Shown one piece after another: positions 9,610-19,675 of a stretch of 50,675 nucleotides of DNA. The position numbers and the translations under genes were made by a program. Numbering within the stretch: position 1 is the first letter of the stretch; every line of letters starts with the position of its first letter. Source of the stretch: an uncultured Roseovarius sp. (lineage in GTDB: Bacteria; Pseudomonadota; Alphaproteobacteria; Rhodobacterales; Rhodobacteraceae); the NCBI GenBank assembly GCA_934501475.1, contig CAKSUL010000007.1, forward strand, positions 1 through 50,675, given 5' to 3'. The notes beneath the pieces are model-generated. The model worked only from the letters and a program-made list of their open reading frames with translations, did no database searches and had not been told where the DNA came from.

Positions 9610-10245
9610 TTAGTCGGCAGAGGGCTGTTCAATCCGCTCAAGCCGATAGCCGTCGGGATAGGTGAATTCAGGATAGGTGTGATGGCGCGAGAATGACGAA
9701 TAGAGCGTATAGCTGCGCGCCGGGTCCATCACCATCGCGGTCTCGTCAAAGCGGATGACCGTGAGGTTCTGATCGGGGAATTCTTCGGGCGTGCCGTAGC
9801 GGGCCATGACCTCCATCGTCTCGGGGTTCTGCGGCCCGGCAAAGTAGCAGGCCAGGTGTTCGCCGCCTTCGGGCGTCTGCTGGATGGAGACGGCGAGAAA
9901 GGCATCGCCCTTGGTCCAGAGGTCGATGTCGCCGCCGTCGATCATGCGGATGAAATTCCCGGCAAGCTGCGGGATCGCGCCGTAGCGGCTGGCCCAGTCC
10001 TCCATGCCCGCGGTGAAGCTGGCGATATGCGCATTGGCGATGGCATTGACGGCGGCGATGCTGGATTTTTCCTGCCGCGCCCATCCGGCTGCCTCAAGCA
10101 ACGGTGCCTTCTGCGGGCCGGTGGTCATCGGGTCCGAGCACAGGTCCGCGACTTCGGACATGGTTTGGGCATGCGCTGCCAGACCGGGCAGCGCGATGCA
10201 CGTCGCGGTCAGCATTGCGGCAGCGGTTTGACGGGGCAGGATCAT
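9610..10245 (-). CDS. Secreted protein of unknown function
   Basis: 211 residues from the ATG at 10245, preceded by GGAG. The N-terminus is a clear Sec signal peptide with probable cleavage after AHA near residue 27. The mature part is soluble, with two cysteines (after the signal region and in LACYFAG), and has no motif I recognise. It lies between the DUF805 gene and sucA, transcribed in the same direction with short gaps, so it may be carried on the suc transcript. Periplasmic location is inferred from the signal peptide only. Confidence 0.7.
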   Translation of the reverse strand: MILPRQTAAAMLTATCIALPGLAAHAQTMSEVADLCSDPMTTGPQKAPLLEAAGWARQEKSSIAAVNAIANAHIASFTAGMEDWASRYGAIPQLAGNFIRMIDGGDIDLWTKGDAFLAVSIQQTPEGGEHLACYFAGPQNPETMEVMARYGTPEEFPDQNLTVIRFDETAMVMDPARSYTLYSSFSRHHTYPEFTYPDGYRLERIEQPSAD

Positions 10246-10273
10246 CGGTAACACTCCGTATGAAATCGCCTCC

Positions 10274-10729
10274 TCAGGCGGCGGGTGGTGGCCCATAGGC
10301 GTTGGTTTCGGGTTGCGACGGGCGCGTCAGCCACCAGATGAACACGACCGCCAGCACAAGCTGGACAATCCCGAAAAGCGCCATCATCCCCACGTTGCCG
10401 AGGTCCGGAATATCCGTCATCTGACCGTTTTCCATGACCGGCGCCGCCGGTGTGAGGATCATCCCAAGCACACCGACCGCGGTGGGGATCAGGAAATACC
10501 ATCCCGGCCGCCCGGTGTCCTGCAAGCGGCGGAAACCGGCCGCCGTGGCGGGCACGATCAGCGCAAGCATATAGATCAGACCGAGGATCCTGATTCCCAG
10601 AAGAGAGATCACGACCCCGCCGATCACATAGGCCAGAACGAACCACCAGTATTCCGGACGCGACGCGCGCCCGCTGAAGGCGGCGTATTTGCGGGTCAGG
10701 CAGGTGGTCACAGCAGTTTGAAAGTTCAT
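10274..10729 (-). CDS. DUF805 membrane protein
   Basis: 151 residues from the ATG at 10729 (GGGAGAG upstream). The N-terminal FSGRASRPEYWWF block, the aromatic and arginine-rich stretch before the first membrane segment, and the later RRLQDTGRPGWYF motif are typical of DUF805. Four hydrophobic segments are visible. The role of DUF805 proteins is not established. The gene lies between sucD and the secreted-protein gene, an insertion relative to a minimal suc operon. Confidence 0.85.
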   Translation of the reverse strand: MNFQTAVTTCLTRKYAAFSGRASRPEYWWFVLAYVIGGVVISLLGIRILGLIYMLALIVPATAAGFRRLQDTGRPGWYFLIPTAVGVLGMILTPAAPVMENGQMTDIPDLGNVGMMALFGIVQLVLAVVFIWWLTRPSQPETNAYGPPPAA

Positions 10730-10768
10730 CTCAGCTCTCCCATGTTGCAATATGGCCGTTATGTCGGG

Positions 10769-11650
10769 TTATCCGATCGCTTCCAGCACGGCCTCGCCCA
10801 GACTGGCGGGGGATTCGGCGACGACGATGCCAGCGGCGCGCATCGCCTCGATCTTGTCCTCGGCGCCGCCCTTGCCACCGGCGACAATCGCGCCCGCATG
10901 GCCCATGCGCCGGCCCGGAGGGGCGGTGCGTCCGGCGATGAAGCCGGCGGTCGGCTTCCAGCGGCCACGCTTCTTCTCGTCAGCTAGGAATTGCGCCGCC
11001 TCTTCCTCGGCAGAGCCGCCGATTTCGCCGATCATGATGATCGAGTGCGTTTCGTCATCGGCCAGGAACCATTCCAGCACGTCGATATGTTCGGTTCCCT
11101 TGATCGGGTCGCCGCCGATGCCGACGCAGGTGGACTGCCCCAGACCCACATCGGTGGTCTGCTTGACCGCCTCATAGGTCAGCGTGCCCGAACGGCTGAC
11201 GACGCCGCACGACCCGCGCCTGTGGATATGGCCGGGCATGATGCCGATCTTGCAGGCGTCGGGCGTGATGACACCGGGGCAGTTGGGGCCGATCAGCGTG
11301 GATCTGGAGCCTTGCAGCGCGCGCTTGACGCGCATCATGTCCAGCACCGGGATACCTTCGGTGATGCACACGATCAGCTCCATCTCGGCGTCGATCGCCT
11401 CGAGGATCGAATCGGCGGCAAAGGGCGGCGGGACATAGATCACCGTCGCGTTCGCCTGCGTCTCATGCCGGGCCTCATGGACCGTGTTATAGACCGGCAG
11501 GTCCAGATGCACCTGCCCGCCCTTGCCGGGGGTCACGCCGCCGACCATTTTCGTGCCATAGGCGATGGCCTGTTCGGTGTGGAACGTCCCCTGCGAGCCG
11601 GTGAGGCCCTGACAGATGACGCGGGTGTTTTCGTCTACGAGGATTGCCAT
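10769..11650 (-). CDS. sucD: Succinyl-CoA synthetase alpha subunit
   Basis: 293 residues from the ATG at 11650; the upstream in-frame extension belongs to another gene. The CoA-binding Rossmann part has the TGSQGTFH motif (17-24), and the phosphohistidine loop is RMGHAGAIV with H251. With SucC it interconverts succinyl-CoA and succinate with substrate-level phosphorylation. Its ribosome site (TTGGAG) lies inside the last codons of the unknown ORF upstream, only 4 bases separate that stop from the sucD start, and the normal sucC-sucD adjacency is broken by that ORF. Confidence 0.96.
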   Translation of the reverse strand: MAILVDENTRVICQGLTGSQGTFHTEQAIAYGTKMVGGVTPGKGGQVHLDLPVYNTVHEARHETQANATVIYVPPPFAADSILEAIDAEMELIVCITEGIPVLDMMRVKRALQGSRSTLIGPNCPGVITPDACKIGIMPGHIHRRGSCGVVSRSGTLTYEAVKQTTDVGLGQSTCVGIGGDPIKGTEHIDVLEWFLADDETHSIIMIGEIGGSAEEEAAQFLADEKKRGRWKPTAGFIAGRTAPPGRRMGHAGAIVAGGKGGAEDKIEAMRAAGIVVAESPASLGEAVLEAIG

Positions 11651-11654
11651 TCGG

Positions 11655-12125
11655 TTAGCTCCAATTTTTTCTGGCTTCGAGCCTGTAATGCCCCGTGTCG
11701 TCAGCGACATGGACAACACGCCACGAAAGCCCATCATTTTCTTCGTCAATCCATACCGTCGATTTGCCGGAAGAGTTATCGATCGGTCCGAGTAGAATGA
11801 CGACATCAAGGCCGGTATCTTCCAACCATGCCTTTCTAAGGTGGTCTGCGCGAGTTTGATGCCGGGAAATGTCCGGAAGGTCTGCAATCCGTGAGAAGCC
11901 GTCCTCCAGAAGTTCCCACAAATCGACGTAGAGATAAGAACCGGATTGATCATTTCCCCAGCGAATGGTGCGTTGCCAAACAGTAACTAGAACCGATCCG
12001 GCTTTTTCGGCAGTCCAAACGCCTCTTGTCGCCTTGTAATCATAACCCAAAGCATTGAACGCCATGGTTTTTGACATGCTCTTGGCGTCAACTTGATCTG
12101 TCACTTTCATCGTCACTGCTGCCAC
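11655..12125 (-). CDS. Unknown protein inserted between sucC and sucD
   Basis: Up to 156 residues. The first possible start, a GTG at 12125, overlaps the sucC TAG stop; another GTG at 12116 or the ATG at 12110 (150 or so residues) are alternatives, and none has an ideally spaced ribosome site apart from AAGGGG in the sucC end. It is soluble and acidic, with no signal peptide, and rich in Trp, Asp and Ser. Base composition is clearly lower in G+C than its neighbours: two 60-base lines I counted, 11761-11820 and 11941-12000, hold 30 and 31 G+C. This suggests recent acquisition. I recognise no domain. It is positioned for translational coupling with both suc genes. Confidence 0.7.
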   Translation of the reverse strand: MAAVTMKVTDQVDAKSMSKTMAFNALGYDYKATRGVWTAEKAGSVLVTVWQRTIRWGNDQSGSYLYVDLWELLEDGFSRIADLPDISRHQTRADHLRKAWLEDTGLDVVILLGPIDNSSGKSTVWIDEENDGLSWRVVHVADDTGHYRLEARKNWS

Positions 12126-13318
12126 TACCCCTTCACAGCCTTCACGATCTTCTCCGCACCATCCTTCAGATTATCCGCGGCGATCACATCCAGGCCGGAA
12201 TTGTTGATGATGGCCTTGCCCTTGTCCACATTCGTGCCTTCCAGACGCACGACCAGCGGCACCTTGAGGCCCACTTCCTTGACGGCGGCGACGACGCCCT
12301 CGGCGATCACGTCGCAGCGCATGATGCCGCCGAAGATGTTGACCAGAATGCCTTTCACCTGCGGGTCCGAGGTGATGATCTTGAACGCCTCGGTCACTTT
12401 TTCCTTGGTCGCGCCGCCGCCGACATCGAGAAAGTTGGCAGGCTCCGCGCCATAGAGCTTGATGATGTCCATCGTCGCCATGGCCAGACCCGCACCGTTG
12501 ACCATGCACCCGATCTCGCCATCCAGCGCGATATAGTTCAGGTCATATTTCGATGCCTCAAGTTCCTTGGGGTCCTCTTCGGTGGTGTCGCGCAGTTCGG
12601 CGATGTCGGCGTGGCGATAGATCGCGTTTGAATCAAAGCCCATCTTGGCGTCGAGGCATTTCAGATCCCCCTTGTCGGTCACGATCAGCGGGTTGATCTC
12701 AAGCATCTCCATGTCCTTGTCCAGGAACAGCTTGTAAAGCGTGCCCATCAGGGCGACGCATTGTTTCACCTGCTTGCCCGAAAGCCCGAGGTTGAAGGCG
12801 ATGCGCCGACCATGGAACGGCTGATAGCCGGTCGCGGGGTCGACGGAAAAACTGAGGATCTTCTCGGGGGTGTTTTCCGCGACTTCCTCGATATCCATGC
12901 CGCCCTCGGTCGAGCAGACAAAGCTGACGCGGCTGGTCTGGCGATCCACCAGAAGGGCCAGATACATCTCGGTCTCGATGCCCGATCCGTCCTCGATATA
13001 GATGCGGTTCACCTGCTTGCCCGCCGGGCCGGTCTGCTTGGTGACAAGGGTGCGGCCCAGCATGCGCTTGGCCTCTTCCGCGGCTTCCTCGACCGATTTG
13101 GTCAGGCGCACGCCGCCCGCCTCACCGGCGCCGGCCTCCTTGAAACTGCCCTTGCCGCGCCCGCCGGCGTGGATCTGTGCCTTGACCACCCAGAGGGGGC
13201 CGTCCATTTCGCCGGCGGCTGTCTTGGCCTCTTCGGCGCGCAGAACGACGCGGCCGTCCGAAACCGGCGCCCCGTAAGAGCGCAGCAGTGCTTTGGCCTG
13301 ATACTCATGGATATTCAT
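12125..13318 (-). CDS. sucC: Succinyl-CoA synthetase beta subunit
   Basis: 397 residues, the family length. An N-terminal ATP-grasp domain (MNIHEYQAK start, then [13 protein letters not shown]) is followed by the CoA-ligase domain with [11 protein letters not shown] and the FGGIMRCD block. It holds the nucleotide site and grips the phosphohistidine loop of SucD. It is the first gene of the leftward suc cluster. The divergent intergenic region upstream contains a paired TGTGATCACA palindrome about 108-137 bases before the start codon, a likely regulatory site. Confidence 0.97.
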   Translation of the reverse strand: MNIHEYQAKALLRSYGAPVSDGRVVLRAEEAKTAAGEMDGPLWVVKAQIHAGGRGKGSFKEAGAGEAGGVRLTKSVEEAAEEAKRMLGRTLVTKQTGPAGKQVNRIYIEDGSGIETEMYLALLVDRQTSRVSFVCSTEGGMDIEEVAENTPEKILSFSVDPATGYQPFHGRRIAFNLGLSGKQVKQCVALMGTLYKLFLDKDMEMLEINPLIVTDKGDLKCLDAKMGFDSNAIYRHADIAELRDTTEEDPKELEASKYDLNYIALDGEIGCMVNGAGLAMATMDIIKLYGAEPANFLDVGGGATKEKVTEAFKIITSDPQVKGILVNIFGGIMRCDVIAEGVVAAVKEVGLKVPLVVRLEGTNVDKGKAIINNSGLDVIAADNLKDGAEKIVKAVKG

Positions 13319-13423
13319 GGAAGTGTCCCGTGTTGCTGTTCTTTGGCCCTGATATATCCTCAGGATGAACGGGTGTTTAAACTGTTTCGCTCTTTTCTGC
13401 CTTTATGCCGCAGTTTTTGGCTG

Positions 13424-13457
13424 TTTGTGATCACACTTGAAAACGTGTGATCACAAA
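13424..13457. promoter_or_regulatory. Paired TGTGATCACA operator upstream of sucC
   Basis: Two perfect ten-base palindromes TGTGATCACA, at 13426-13435 and 13446-13455, with centres exactly 20 bp apart. Extended to 13 bases each (TTTGTGATCACAC and its reverse complement) they form one larger perfect inverted repeat around an 8-base spacer. The position, about 108-137 bases upstream of the sucC start, suits an activator. The same pair occurs upstream of sdhC with 21-bp spacing. A GntR-family regulator such as AkgR of R. sphaeroides, known to activate TCA genes, is a plausible ligand by inference. Confidence 0.75.
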
Positions 13458-13541
13458 TGCGCCGCGCCTTTCCGCTTGGCAGGGAATCAGCGCGCGGCTA
13501 CGGTGATTCGGACAGGTTTTTCCATGGGAAAAGGGAACAAT

Positions 13542-14573
13542 ATGACCGGGCAGGCGGCTCTGCCGACTTGGGGGATCGTGATGACGGTCAAGGAACCCGC
13601 GCAGCTGCTGCTGGCCAATCTGGGCTGGCATCTGGGCACGGGTGCGACCGAGATTCACCTCTATCTGGATGACCCCGAAGACCCGGTCGCCGAGGCGCTC
13701 GGCGCGCTGTCACGGGTGCGCGTCATGCGCTGTGATCCGGCGCATTGGCATCAACTCGCCCCGTCCGGCAAGCGCCCGCCGACCCATCGCCGCCGCCAGG
13801 TCCTGAACGCCAATCACGCGCTGGCGCACTGCGATGTGGAGTGGCTGATCCATCTGGACGCCGATGAATTCTTGGTGCAGGACCGCCCCGTGGCCGAAGA
13901 ACTGGCCGTGGTGCAGGAACTGGATTGCGAGCTGTTTTTCCCCGTGTCCGAACGGGTGTTCGAGCGCGACGCGCCGGTGGCGTCGATCTTTTCGGGGGTG
14001 TTTCGTACCTCGACCAAGGGGCTGAACCGGCGCGGCGACGGGCTGGACAATGACAAGGTGATTTTCGGCGCGCAAGAGCCGCTTCTGGTGCATGGGTTGC
14101 TCAGCCATTCGGCGGGAAAATGCGCGGTGCCGCGCGGTGGCGACTATCGGATCGGCATTCACTGGGCGTTTCGCGGCACCGGGCGGCAGCGCGCCGAACG
14201 TTATCAAAGCACCTCCACCCGGTTGTTGCATTTCGACGGGCTGACGCGGCTGCACTGGCTGTCCAAACTGCTGCGCTATGCCGAGGTTGACCCCAAATTG
14301 ATGGGTATCGCGCCGCATCGCCTGGCCCAGATCGAGCGGTTTCAGCAATGCCTTGGCAGTGCCGATGAGATGCTGGAATTCCACGCCGAGCTGCGCGAAT
14401 GGGACGCGGCGCGCCTTGCGCGGTTGCGTGCCTTTGGCCTTCTGGATGAGCGCCGCTTCGATCCGGCGCCGGTGATCCGCGAGGTGCTGGGCGCCCTGCC
14501 GGACCTGACGCCCGCCACCTTCGATGCGGCCCTGCGCGCCGAAAACCCCGCGCGGCTGGACAGGCTGACATGA
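13542..14573 (+). CDS. Glycosyltransferase family 2-like protein
   Basis: 343 residues from the ATG at 13542, chosen because AAGGGAA lies 5 bases upstream; an ATG at 13524 would add six residues. The N-terminal WGIVMTVKEP strand, the LYLDDPED block and the DADEF motif (D106-x-D108) fit a GT-A fold with a metal-binding acidic motif. Rhodobacterales proteins of this type belong to the glycosyltransferase 2 / GT92-like group acting on surface polysaccharide. It is divergent from sucC and stands alone. The acceptor is unknown. Confidence 0.75.
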   Translation: MTGQAALPTWGIVMTVKEPAQLLLANLGWHLGTGATEIHLYLDDPEDPVAEALGALSRVRVMRCDPAHWHQLAPSGKRPPTHRRRQVLNANHALAHCDVEWLIHLDADEFLVQDRPVAEELAVVQELDCELFFPVSERVFERDAPVASIFSGVFRTSTKGLNRRGDGLDNDKVIFGAQEPLLVHGLLSHSAGKCAVPRGGDYRIGIHWAFRGTGRQRAERYQSTSTRLLHFDGLTRLHWLSKLLRYAEVDPKLMGIAPHRLAQIERFQQCLGSADEMLEFHAELREWDAARLARLRAFGLLDERRFDPAPVIREVLGALPDLTPATFDAALRAENPARLDRLT

Positions 14574-14575
14574 AA

Positions 14576-14603
14576 ACGGCGCCGGAGGGTTTTCCGGGGC
14601 CGT
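14576..14603 (+). terminator. Hairpin after the glycosyltransferase gene
   Basis: An 11-bp stem with one mismatch (14576-14586 with 14593-14603) starts 3 bases after the stop codon. No T-run follows, so intrinsic termination is uncertain. Confidence 0.35.
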
Positions 14604-14784
14604 GCGACATGCGTTGAGCCGCCGGGGCAGACGCCTTTGTGGGGTGCGGTTCAGAAGACACGATGCAACGCAGCGGCGATAGTCCCGGATACGCAAGGGT
14701 TGCAGCCTCCGACCGGGATCTTTCCGCTCAGAAAAACCAACCGATACCGCAAGGCGCCATGCGCGTCTCCGAGGGCATTGTCGC

Positions 14785-15348
14785 TTATGCCGGTTTGCGC
14801 GCCAGCATGGTGGCAAACTGAAGCTGTGCCCCGTTGTGCATGACGCCAAGGTCTTCGTTGTACTTGAGCATTTCCCAACCCTGATAGAGCGCGCTGAGCT
14901 GGCCCTCATGCAGGGTGAACGGGAAGCCGATCGGGCAGGGGTGCGCGGCCGTATCCATGGCACAAACGATCAGGTTATAGCCGCCGGGCAAGGTATGCTC
15001 CTGCATATTGGCAAGAACCGCGTTGATGCGCCCGGGGTCAAGAAACATCAGGGTCACGGTACATGAAATAAACCCATAGTCGGCGTCTAATTCCGCCTGA
15101 TTGATGTCATACACGCGTGGGTCGATATTGCTGATGCCTTCCTGCGCGACAATGGATTGCAGCATCTGGATGGCATTGGCGTTGCTGTCCACTGCGGTGA
15201 CATCAAAACCCTGCTGGCTCAGGTACAGGGCATTGCGGCCATTGGAGCACCCCATATCGAGCATTTTGCAGGGCTCGATATGCTGGCAGGCGTTGACCAC
15301 TTCGCTGTGGGGCGGGTTCATGCCGTGACGGCTGTTCAGGTCTGTCAT
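14785..15348 (-). CDS. tehB: TehB-like SAM-dependent methyltransferase
   Basis: 187 residues from the ATG at 15348 (CGGAG 6 bases upstream), close to the ~197 of TehB. The SAM-binding glycine loop is LDMGCSNGRNALYL (30-43) with the ribose-binding acidic residue at D54. The HGMNPPHSEVV start, the TVTLMFLDP block and the FPFTLHEGQLSALYQGWE segment are TehB-like. TehB methylates tellurite and can methylate other oxyanions. No tehA partner is visible. Convergent with the glycosyltransferase gene, it appears to be a single-gene unit. Confidence 0.82.
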   Translation of the reverse strand: MTDLNSRHGMNPPHSEVVNACQHIEPCKMLDMGCSNGRNALYLSQQGFDVTAVDSNANAIQMLQSIVAQEGISNIDPRVYDINQAELDADYGFISCTVTLMFLDPGRINAVLANMQEHTLPGGYNLIVCAMDTAAHPCPIGFPFTLHEGQLSALYQGWEMLKYNEDLGVMHNGAQLQFATMLARKPA

Positions 15349-15680
15349 TTCTATCTCCGGTATGGGTGCGCCCTGTTCAAGGTGCCTGGCAATGCAAGCA
15401 TCTGGCTGGTCCGCTGCCGGTCTCATGGACATGCAGTCAGGCCAGCTTTGGCGCACCAATCTAGGATCATGACGGCAAGCTGCGATCAACCCCTAAAACC
15501 GCCCTCTTCAGGAATGACAGAAAAAGCGCCACCGTTCAAAACCAATCGAGTTGTCGAGGGTTTTCGCCCTGCCTTCGCTGCCGGGCTTTCCTGTGCAGCG
15601 CAGCATCAAACACTTTGGGCCAGGACAGCCATCATGAGGATCCCCGCACGGGCCCAAGGGCGCGGTCATCACTTATATGT
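15349..15680. other. Intergenic stretch between tehB and the mdh terminator
   Basis: About 330 bases with no supported gene. The part next to 15348 carries the tehB ribosome site and must hold its promoter on the minus strand, but I see no convincing -35/-10 pair. Confidence 0.5.
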
Positions 15681-15713
15681 GAAAAGGCCCCGGAGGTTAT
15701 CCGGGGCCTTTTC
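15681..15713 (-). terminator. Strong intrinsic terminator after mdh
   Basis: A perfect 14-bp stem (15681-15694 with 15700-15713) around a 5-base loop, flanked by the A/T ends of the stem (GAAAAGG and CCTTTTC). It begins 19 bases beyond the mdh stop on the minus strand. The A/T symmetry allows termination in both directions. Confidence 0.88.
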
Positions 15714-15732
15714 AGTGCAGTCTTCCAGGACT

Positions 15733-16731
<999 letters not shown>

Positions 16732-16833
16732 CTATCCAATCCCGCCAGCACGCGCAAGCGTGATAGCCATGCGGGCAGGCGGCAAGGCAGGGGGCGGCAA
16801 GGCATAGGGCGCGGCGGCGCGCGGCACAAAGGG

Positions 16834-16862
16834 AAAAGGCCGCCCCATGGAAGGGGGCGGCC
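16834..16862 (-). terminator. Intrinsic terminator of the PRC-barrel gene
   Basis: A 9-bp perfect stem (16838-16846 with 16854-16862), 7-base loop, followed on the minus strand by TTTT (the AAAA at 16834-16837). It lies 48 bases past the stop of the leftward PRC-barrel gene and upstream of mdh, insulating the two. Confidence 0.75.
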
Positions 16863-16909
16863 AATCCGGCGCACGCGGTGCGCCCATGACACATCAGGGA
16901 CGGGACAGG

Positions 16910-17770
16910 TCAGTCTGACGTGTATTCGGGTTGCGCCTTCAGCGCGTCTTCGGTCGAGTCGATGTAGATCACCAGATCGCCGCTGTCTGTGTTGCGCAGG
17001 ATCTGCAGCTCATCGAAGGTGACGGCGATGGGTTTTTCGCCCATGCCAAGGAAGCCGCCGACATTGATCACGACATTCTGGACCTTGCCATCCTCACCCA
17101 GAACGATCGAGTCGATCGAGCCGACGTCTTCGTCGTCAAGGCCATAGACGGTGGCCCCTTCCAGGTCGTCGGCCGTCAGTTCATGCACCTTTTCGGTGGT
17201 CACTTCGGCATAGCCTTCGCGCTCGATTGCGGGCCGGGTCAGCATCGGACGTTTCATCGCGCCGTCTGCGGGGGTATCGGCGGTCGCGGCGTCATTGGCG
17301 GCGGCATCCGTGGCCATGGCGCGGGATTCGGGGGTGTAGACCCCGTAATCATAGGCCGGCGCGTTGCCCAGCATGTCCTTGTCCGTTGTCACCATCAGGA
17401 AGCGGTCATTGCTGTCGCCTTCCTCGCGGACAACCTTGATCGTGTCCATCGACACGGCGACGTCACGTTCGCCCATGCCCAGGAACCCGCCAACGCCCAG
17501 GATCACGGCCTGAACCTGACCGTCCTGGCCGATGATGATGTCGTTGACTTCACCGATGTCTTCCCATTCCTTTTCAGCGCCATCCATCACCGGTGCGGTG
17601 ACGTCCATGCCCTCGGCGGTGTTATAGACACGCATCCCGATCAGGTCACTGGCGTAGAAATCGGAACTGGATATTTCCGTCATGTTACCAAAGCCTTGGC
17701 CACCCGTTTGGGCAAAGGCAGGCGAGGCCAGAAGCAAGGCGGCGGCAGTTGTCGTCATAAGGCGTTTCAT
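16910..17770 (-). CDS. Secreted protein with two PRC-barrel domains
   Basis: 286 residues. A signal peptide ends at AFA (residue 20). Two PRC-barrel domains (about 37-115 and 197-262) share the hallmark VGGFLGMGE block (residues 93-101 and 237-245), separated by a low-complexity Ala/Asp/Thr linker (about 150-172). PRC barrels are small beta domains found in photosynthetic reaction-centre H subunits, RimM and many envelope proteins. The secreted double form is common in Rhodobacterales and of unknown function. It is a monocistronic unit with its own terminator. Confidence 0.85.
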   Translation of the reverse strand: MKRLMTTTAAALLLASPAFAQTGGQGFGNMTEISSSDFYASDLIGMRVYNTAEGMDVTAPVMDGAEKEWEDIGEVNDIIIGQDGQVQAVILGVGGFLGMGERDVAVSMDTIKVVREEGDSNDRFLMVTTDKDMLGNAPAYDYGVYTPESRAMATDAAANDAATADTPADGAMKRPMLTRPAIEREGYAEVTTEKVHELTADDLEGATVYGLDDEDVGSIDSIVLGEDGKVQNVVINVGGFLGMGEKPIAVTFDELQILRNTDSGDLVIYIDSTEDALKAQPEYTSD

Positions 17771-18034
17771 GTTTTTCTCCTATTCGTGGTTGCTATAACC
17801 GTCGTATGGGCACCCAACGGCGCGGCGCCAAGAAAGGTTCCGACGCGGTGTGCCGGGATCGTGGTTCCGGCGGCGAAACGCCGATCGGCGCAGCAGGACC
17901 GGGCCCTTGCGCGCGCACGGGTTTCGCGCCCGGGTTTTCTGCGTTGCGGCGAAATAGGTCTTGAACAAATCACGCGAAAAATGGCATCCCTGCGCAAGAT
18001 AATTGCGGCAACACCCGGAGATGGAGACAGGCCA

Positions 18035-18910
18035 ATGGACATCACGACACATCCCTTCCGCTCGGTTCTCTATATACCCGGCTCAAATCAGCGGGCGCTG
18101 GACAAGGCGCGCAGCCTGCCGGCGGATGCGATCATCTTTGACCTCGAGGATGCCGTCGCCCCCGATGCCAAGGCCGAGGCGCGCAGGATCCTGCGCGAGG
18201 CCCTCGGCGCGGGGGGGTATGGCAAACGGGCCAGGATCGTGCGGATCAATGCGCTCAGCACCGAATGGGGGCTTGAGGATGCGCGGATGCTGGGCGATGC
18301 GGGCGCGGATGCGATCCTGCTGCCCAAGGTGAATTCGCCGTCGGATGTGGACACGCTGGCGGATCTGCTGCCTGCGTATGTGCAGATCTGGGTGATGATG
18401 GAGACGCCGCACAGCATCTTCAACGCGCCCGCGATTGCGGCCCATGCCCGTGTCACCGGCCTTGTCAGCGGCACCAACGATCTGGCCAAGGACCTGCATT
18501 GCCGCACGCGCGCCGATCGCCTGCCCTTGATGCACGCCCTGCAAAGCATCGTCATGGCCGCACGCGCGGCGCGGATCGTGGCGATTGACGGGGTCTATAA
18601 CCGGTTTCGCGATGACGAAGGGCTGGCGGCGGAATGCGAACAGGGCCGTGATCTGGGCTTTGACGGCAAGACGCTGATCCATCCGGCGCAGATCGGCGGG
18701 GCCAACGCCGCCTTTGCGCCGGCCGCGGACGAGATTGATCTGGCCCGCCGGCAGATCGACGCCTATGAGACCAGCAAGGCATCGGGGCAGGGGGTTGCGG
18801 TGGTCGATGGGTCGATCGTCGAAAACCTGCATGTCGCCGAAGCGCAGCGCATACTGGCGCGCGCCGATGCCGTCGCCGCGATGGCGGCCGAACAGGAGAA
18901 AACGACATGA
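18035..18910 (+). CDS. mcl2: HpcH/HpaI-family CoA lyase, probable (3S)-malyl-CoA thioesterase
   Basis: 291 residues from the ATG at 18035 (GGAGACAGG upstream). It is a citrate-lyase-beta-like TIM barrel: N-terminal RSVLYIPGSN, metal-site block FDLEDAV (35-41), MMETP and SGTNDLAKDL motifs. In R. sphaeroides the paralogue Mcl2, which as I recall lies between mdh and mch, hydrolyses (3S)-malyl-CoA to malate and CoA and so completes an apparent malate synthase with Mcl1. Position and length fit Mcl2 here; a lyase activity cannot be excluded from sequence. Its stop overlaps the NnrU-like gene by 4 bases. Confidence 0.8.
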   Translation: MDITTHPFRSVLYIPGSNQRALDKARSLPADAIIFDLEDAVAPDAKAEARRILREALGAGGYGKRARIVRINALSTEWGLEDARMLGDAGADAILLPKVNSPSDVDTLADLLPAYVQIWVMMETPHSIFNAPAIAAHARVTGLVSGTNDLAKDLHCRTRADRLPLMHALQSIVMAARAARIVAIDGVYNRFRDDEGLAAECEQGRDLGFDGKTLIHPAQIGGANAAFAPAADEIDLARRQIDAYETSKASGQGVAVVDGSIVENLHVAEAQRILARADAVAAMAAEQEKTT

Positions 18911-19473
18911 CCGGATTTCTGATACTCAGCCTTGGCCTTGCGCTGTGGATGCTGCCGCATCTGTTCAAGCGCCTGATGCCCGCACGTCGCGCCGCATTGG
19001 GCGACAAGGCGCGCGGCCCCGTGGCGCTGGCGGTTCTGGGCGGTGTGATCCTGATGGTGATCGGCTATCGCATGGCCGATTTCATCCCCGTCTATACCCC
19101 CATTCCGGGGATCGGGCATCTGAACAACCTGTTGATGTTGTTCTCGGTTTACTGCTTTGGCATTGCGCCGACCAAGGGCTTGCTTGCCAACCGCATCCGG
19201 CATCCGATGCTGACCGGGGTGGTGATCTTTGCGGGTGCGCATCTGTTGGTGAATGGCGATGTGGCCTCGCTGATCCTGTTTGGCGGTCTGGGGCTGTGGG
19301 CGCTGTTGGAGATGGCGCTGATCAACCGCACGACGGGTGCATGGGTGCGCCCGCCTGCCGGCAGCTTTGTCGGCGATCTGAAGAACATCGTTGGCACGCT
19401 GATCATCTACGGGGTGGCGGTGGGCATACATGCATTGCTGGGCCATAGCCCGTTTCTGGGGACATACGGATGA
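18907..19473 (+). CDS. NnrU-like membrane protein
   Basis: 188 residues with six or so hydrophobic segments over nearly the whole length. The IPGIGHLNN stretch, the HPMLTG block and the GAHLLVNGD segment match the NnrU family, which is linked in some bacteria to nitric oxide and nitrite metabolism and is related to cytochrome-type membrane proteins. Here it is embedded in a malyl-CoA/mesaconyl-CoA operon, overlapping the genes on both sides by 4 bases, so its job may be different from denitrification. Confidence 0.78.
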   Translation: MTGFLILSLGLALWMLPHLFKRLMPARRAALGDKARGPVALAVLGGVILMVIGYRMADFIPVYTPIPGIGHLNNLLMLFSVYCFGIAPTKGLLANRIRHPMLTGVVIFAGAHLLVNGDVASLILFGGLGLWALLEMALINRTTGAWVRPPAGSFVGDLKNIVGTLIIYGVAVGIHALLGHSPFLGTYG

Positions 19474-19673
19474 AACTTTACCGATTTCTGAGCGAAGATG
19501 ACACATCGGCCTTCTGCCACAAGGTGACGGACGCCCTGAACAAGGGCTGGGAACTCTATGGCACGCCCACCCAGTCATTCGATGCGGCGCGCGGCGTGAT
19601 GCGCTGTGGTCAGGCCGTGGTCAAGGAGGTCGAGGGCACCTATACGCCGGACACCAAGCTGGGGGCGCATTGA
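19470..19673 (+). CDS. DUF1737 small protein
   Basis: 67 residues. The YRFLSEDDTSAFCHKVTDAL start, the NKGWELYG core and the GQAVVKEV end match DUF1737, a small single-domain protein of unknown function. It overlaps the NnrU-like stop by 4 bases and ends 2 bases before mch, so it is translated as part of that operon. Confidence 0.8.
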   Translation: MKLYRFLSEDDTSAFCHKVTDALNKGWELYGTPTQSFDAARGVMRCGQAVVKEVEGTYTPDTKLGAH

Positions 19674-19675
19674 GC

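Noticed and set aside
14639..14821. 60-codon plus-strand frames between the glycosyltransferase and tehB
   Set aside because: Two overlapping frames of similar length in different phases, no ribosome site, and overlap with the tehB end.
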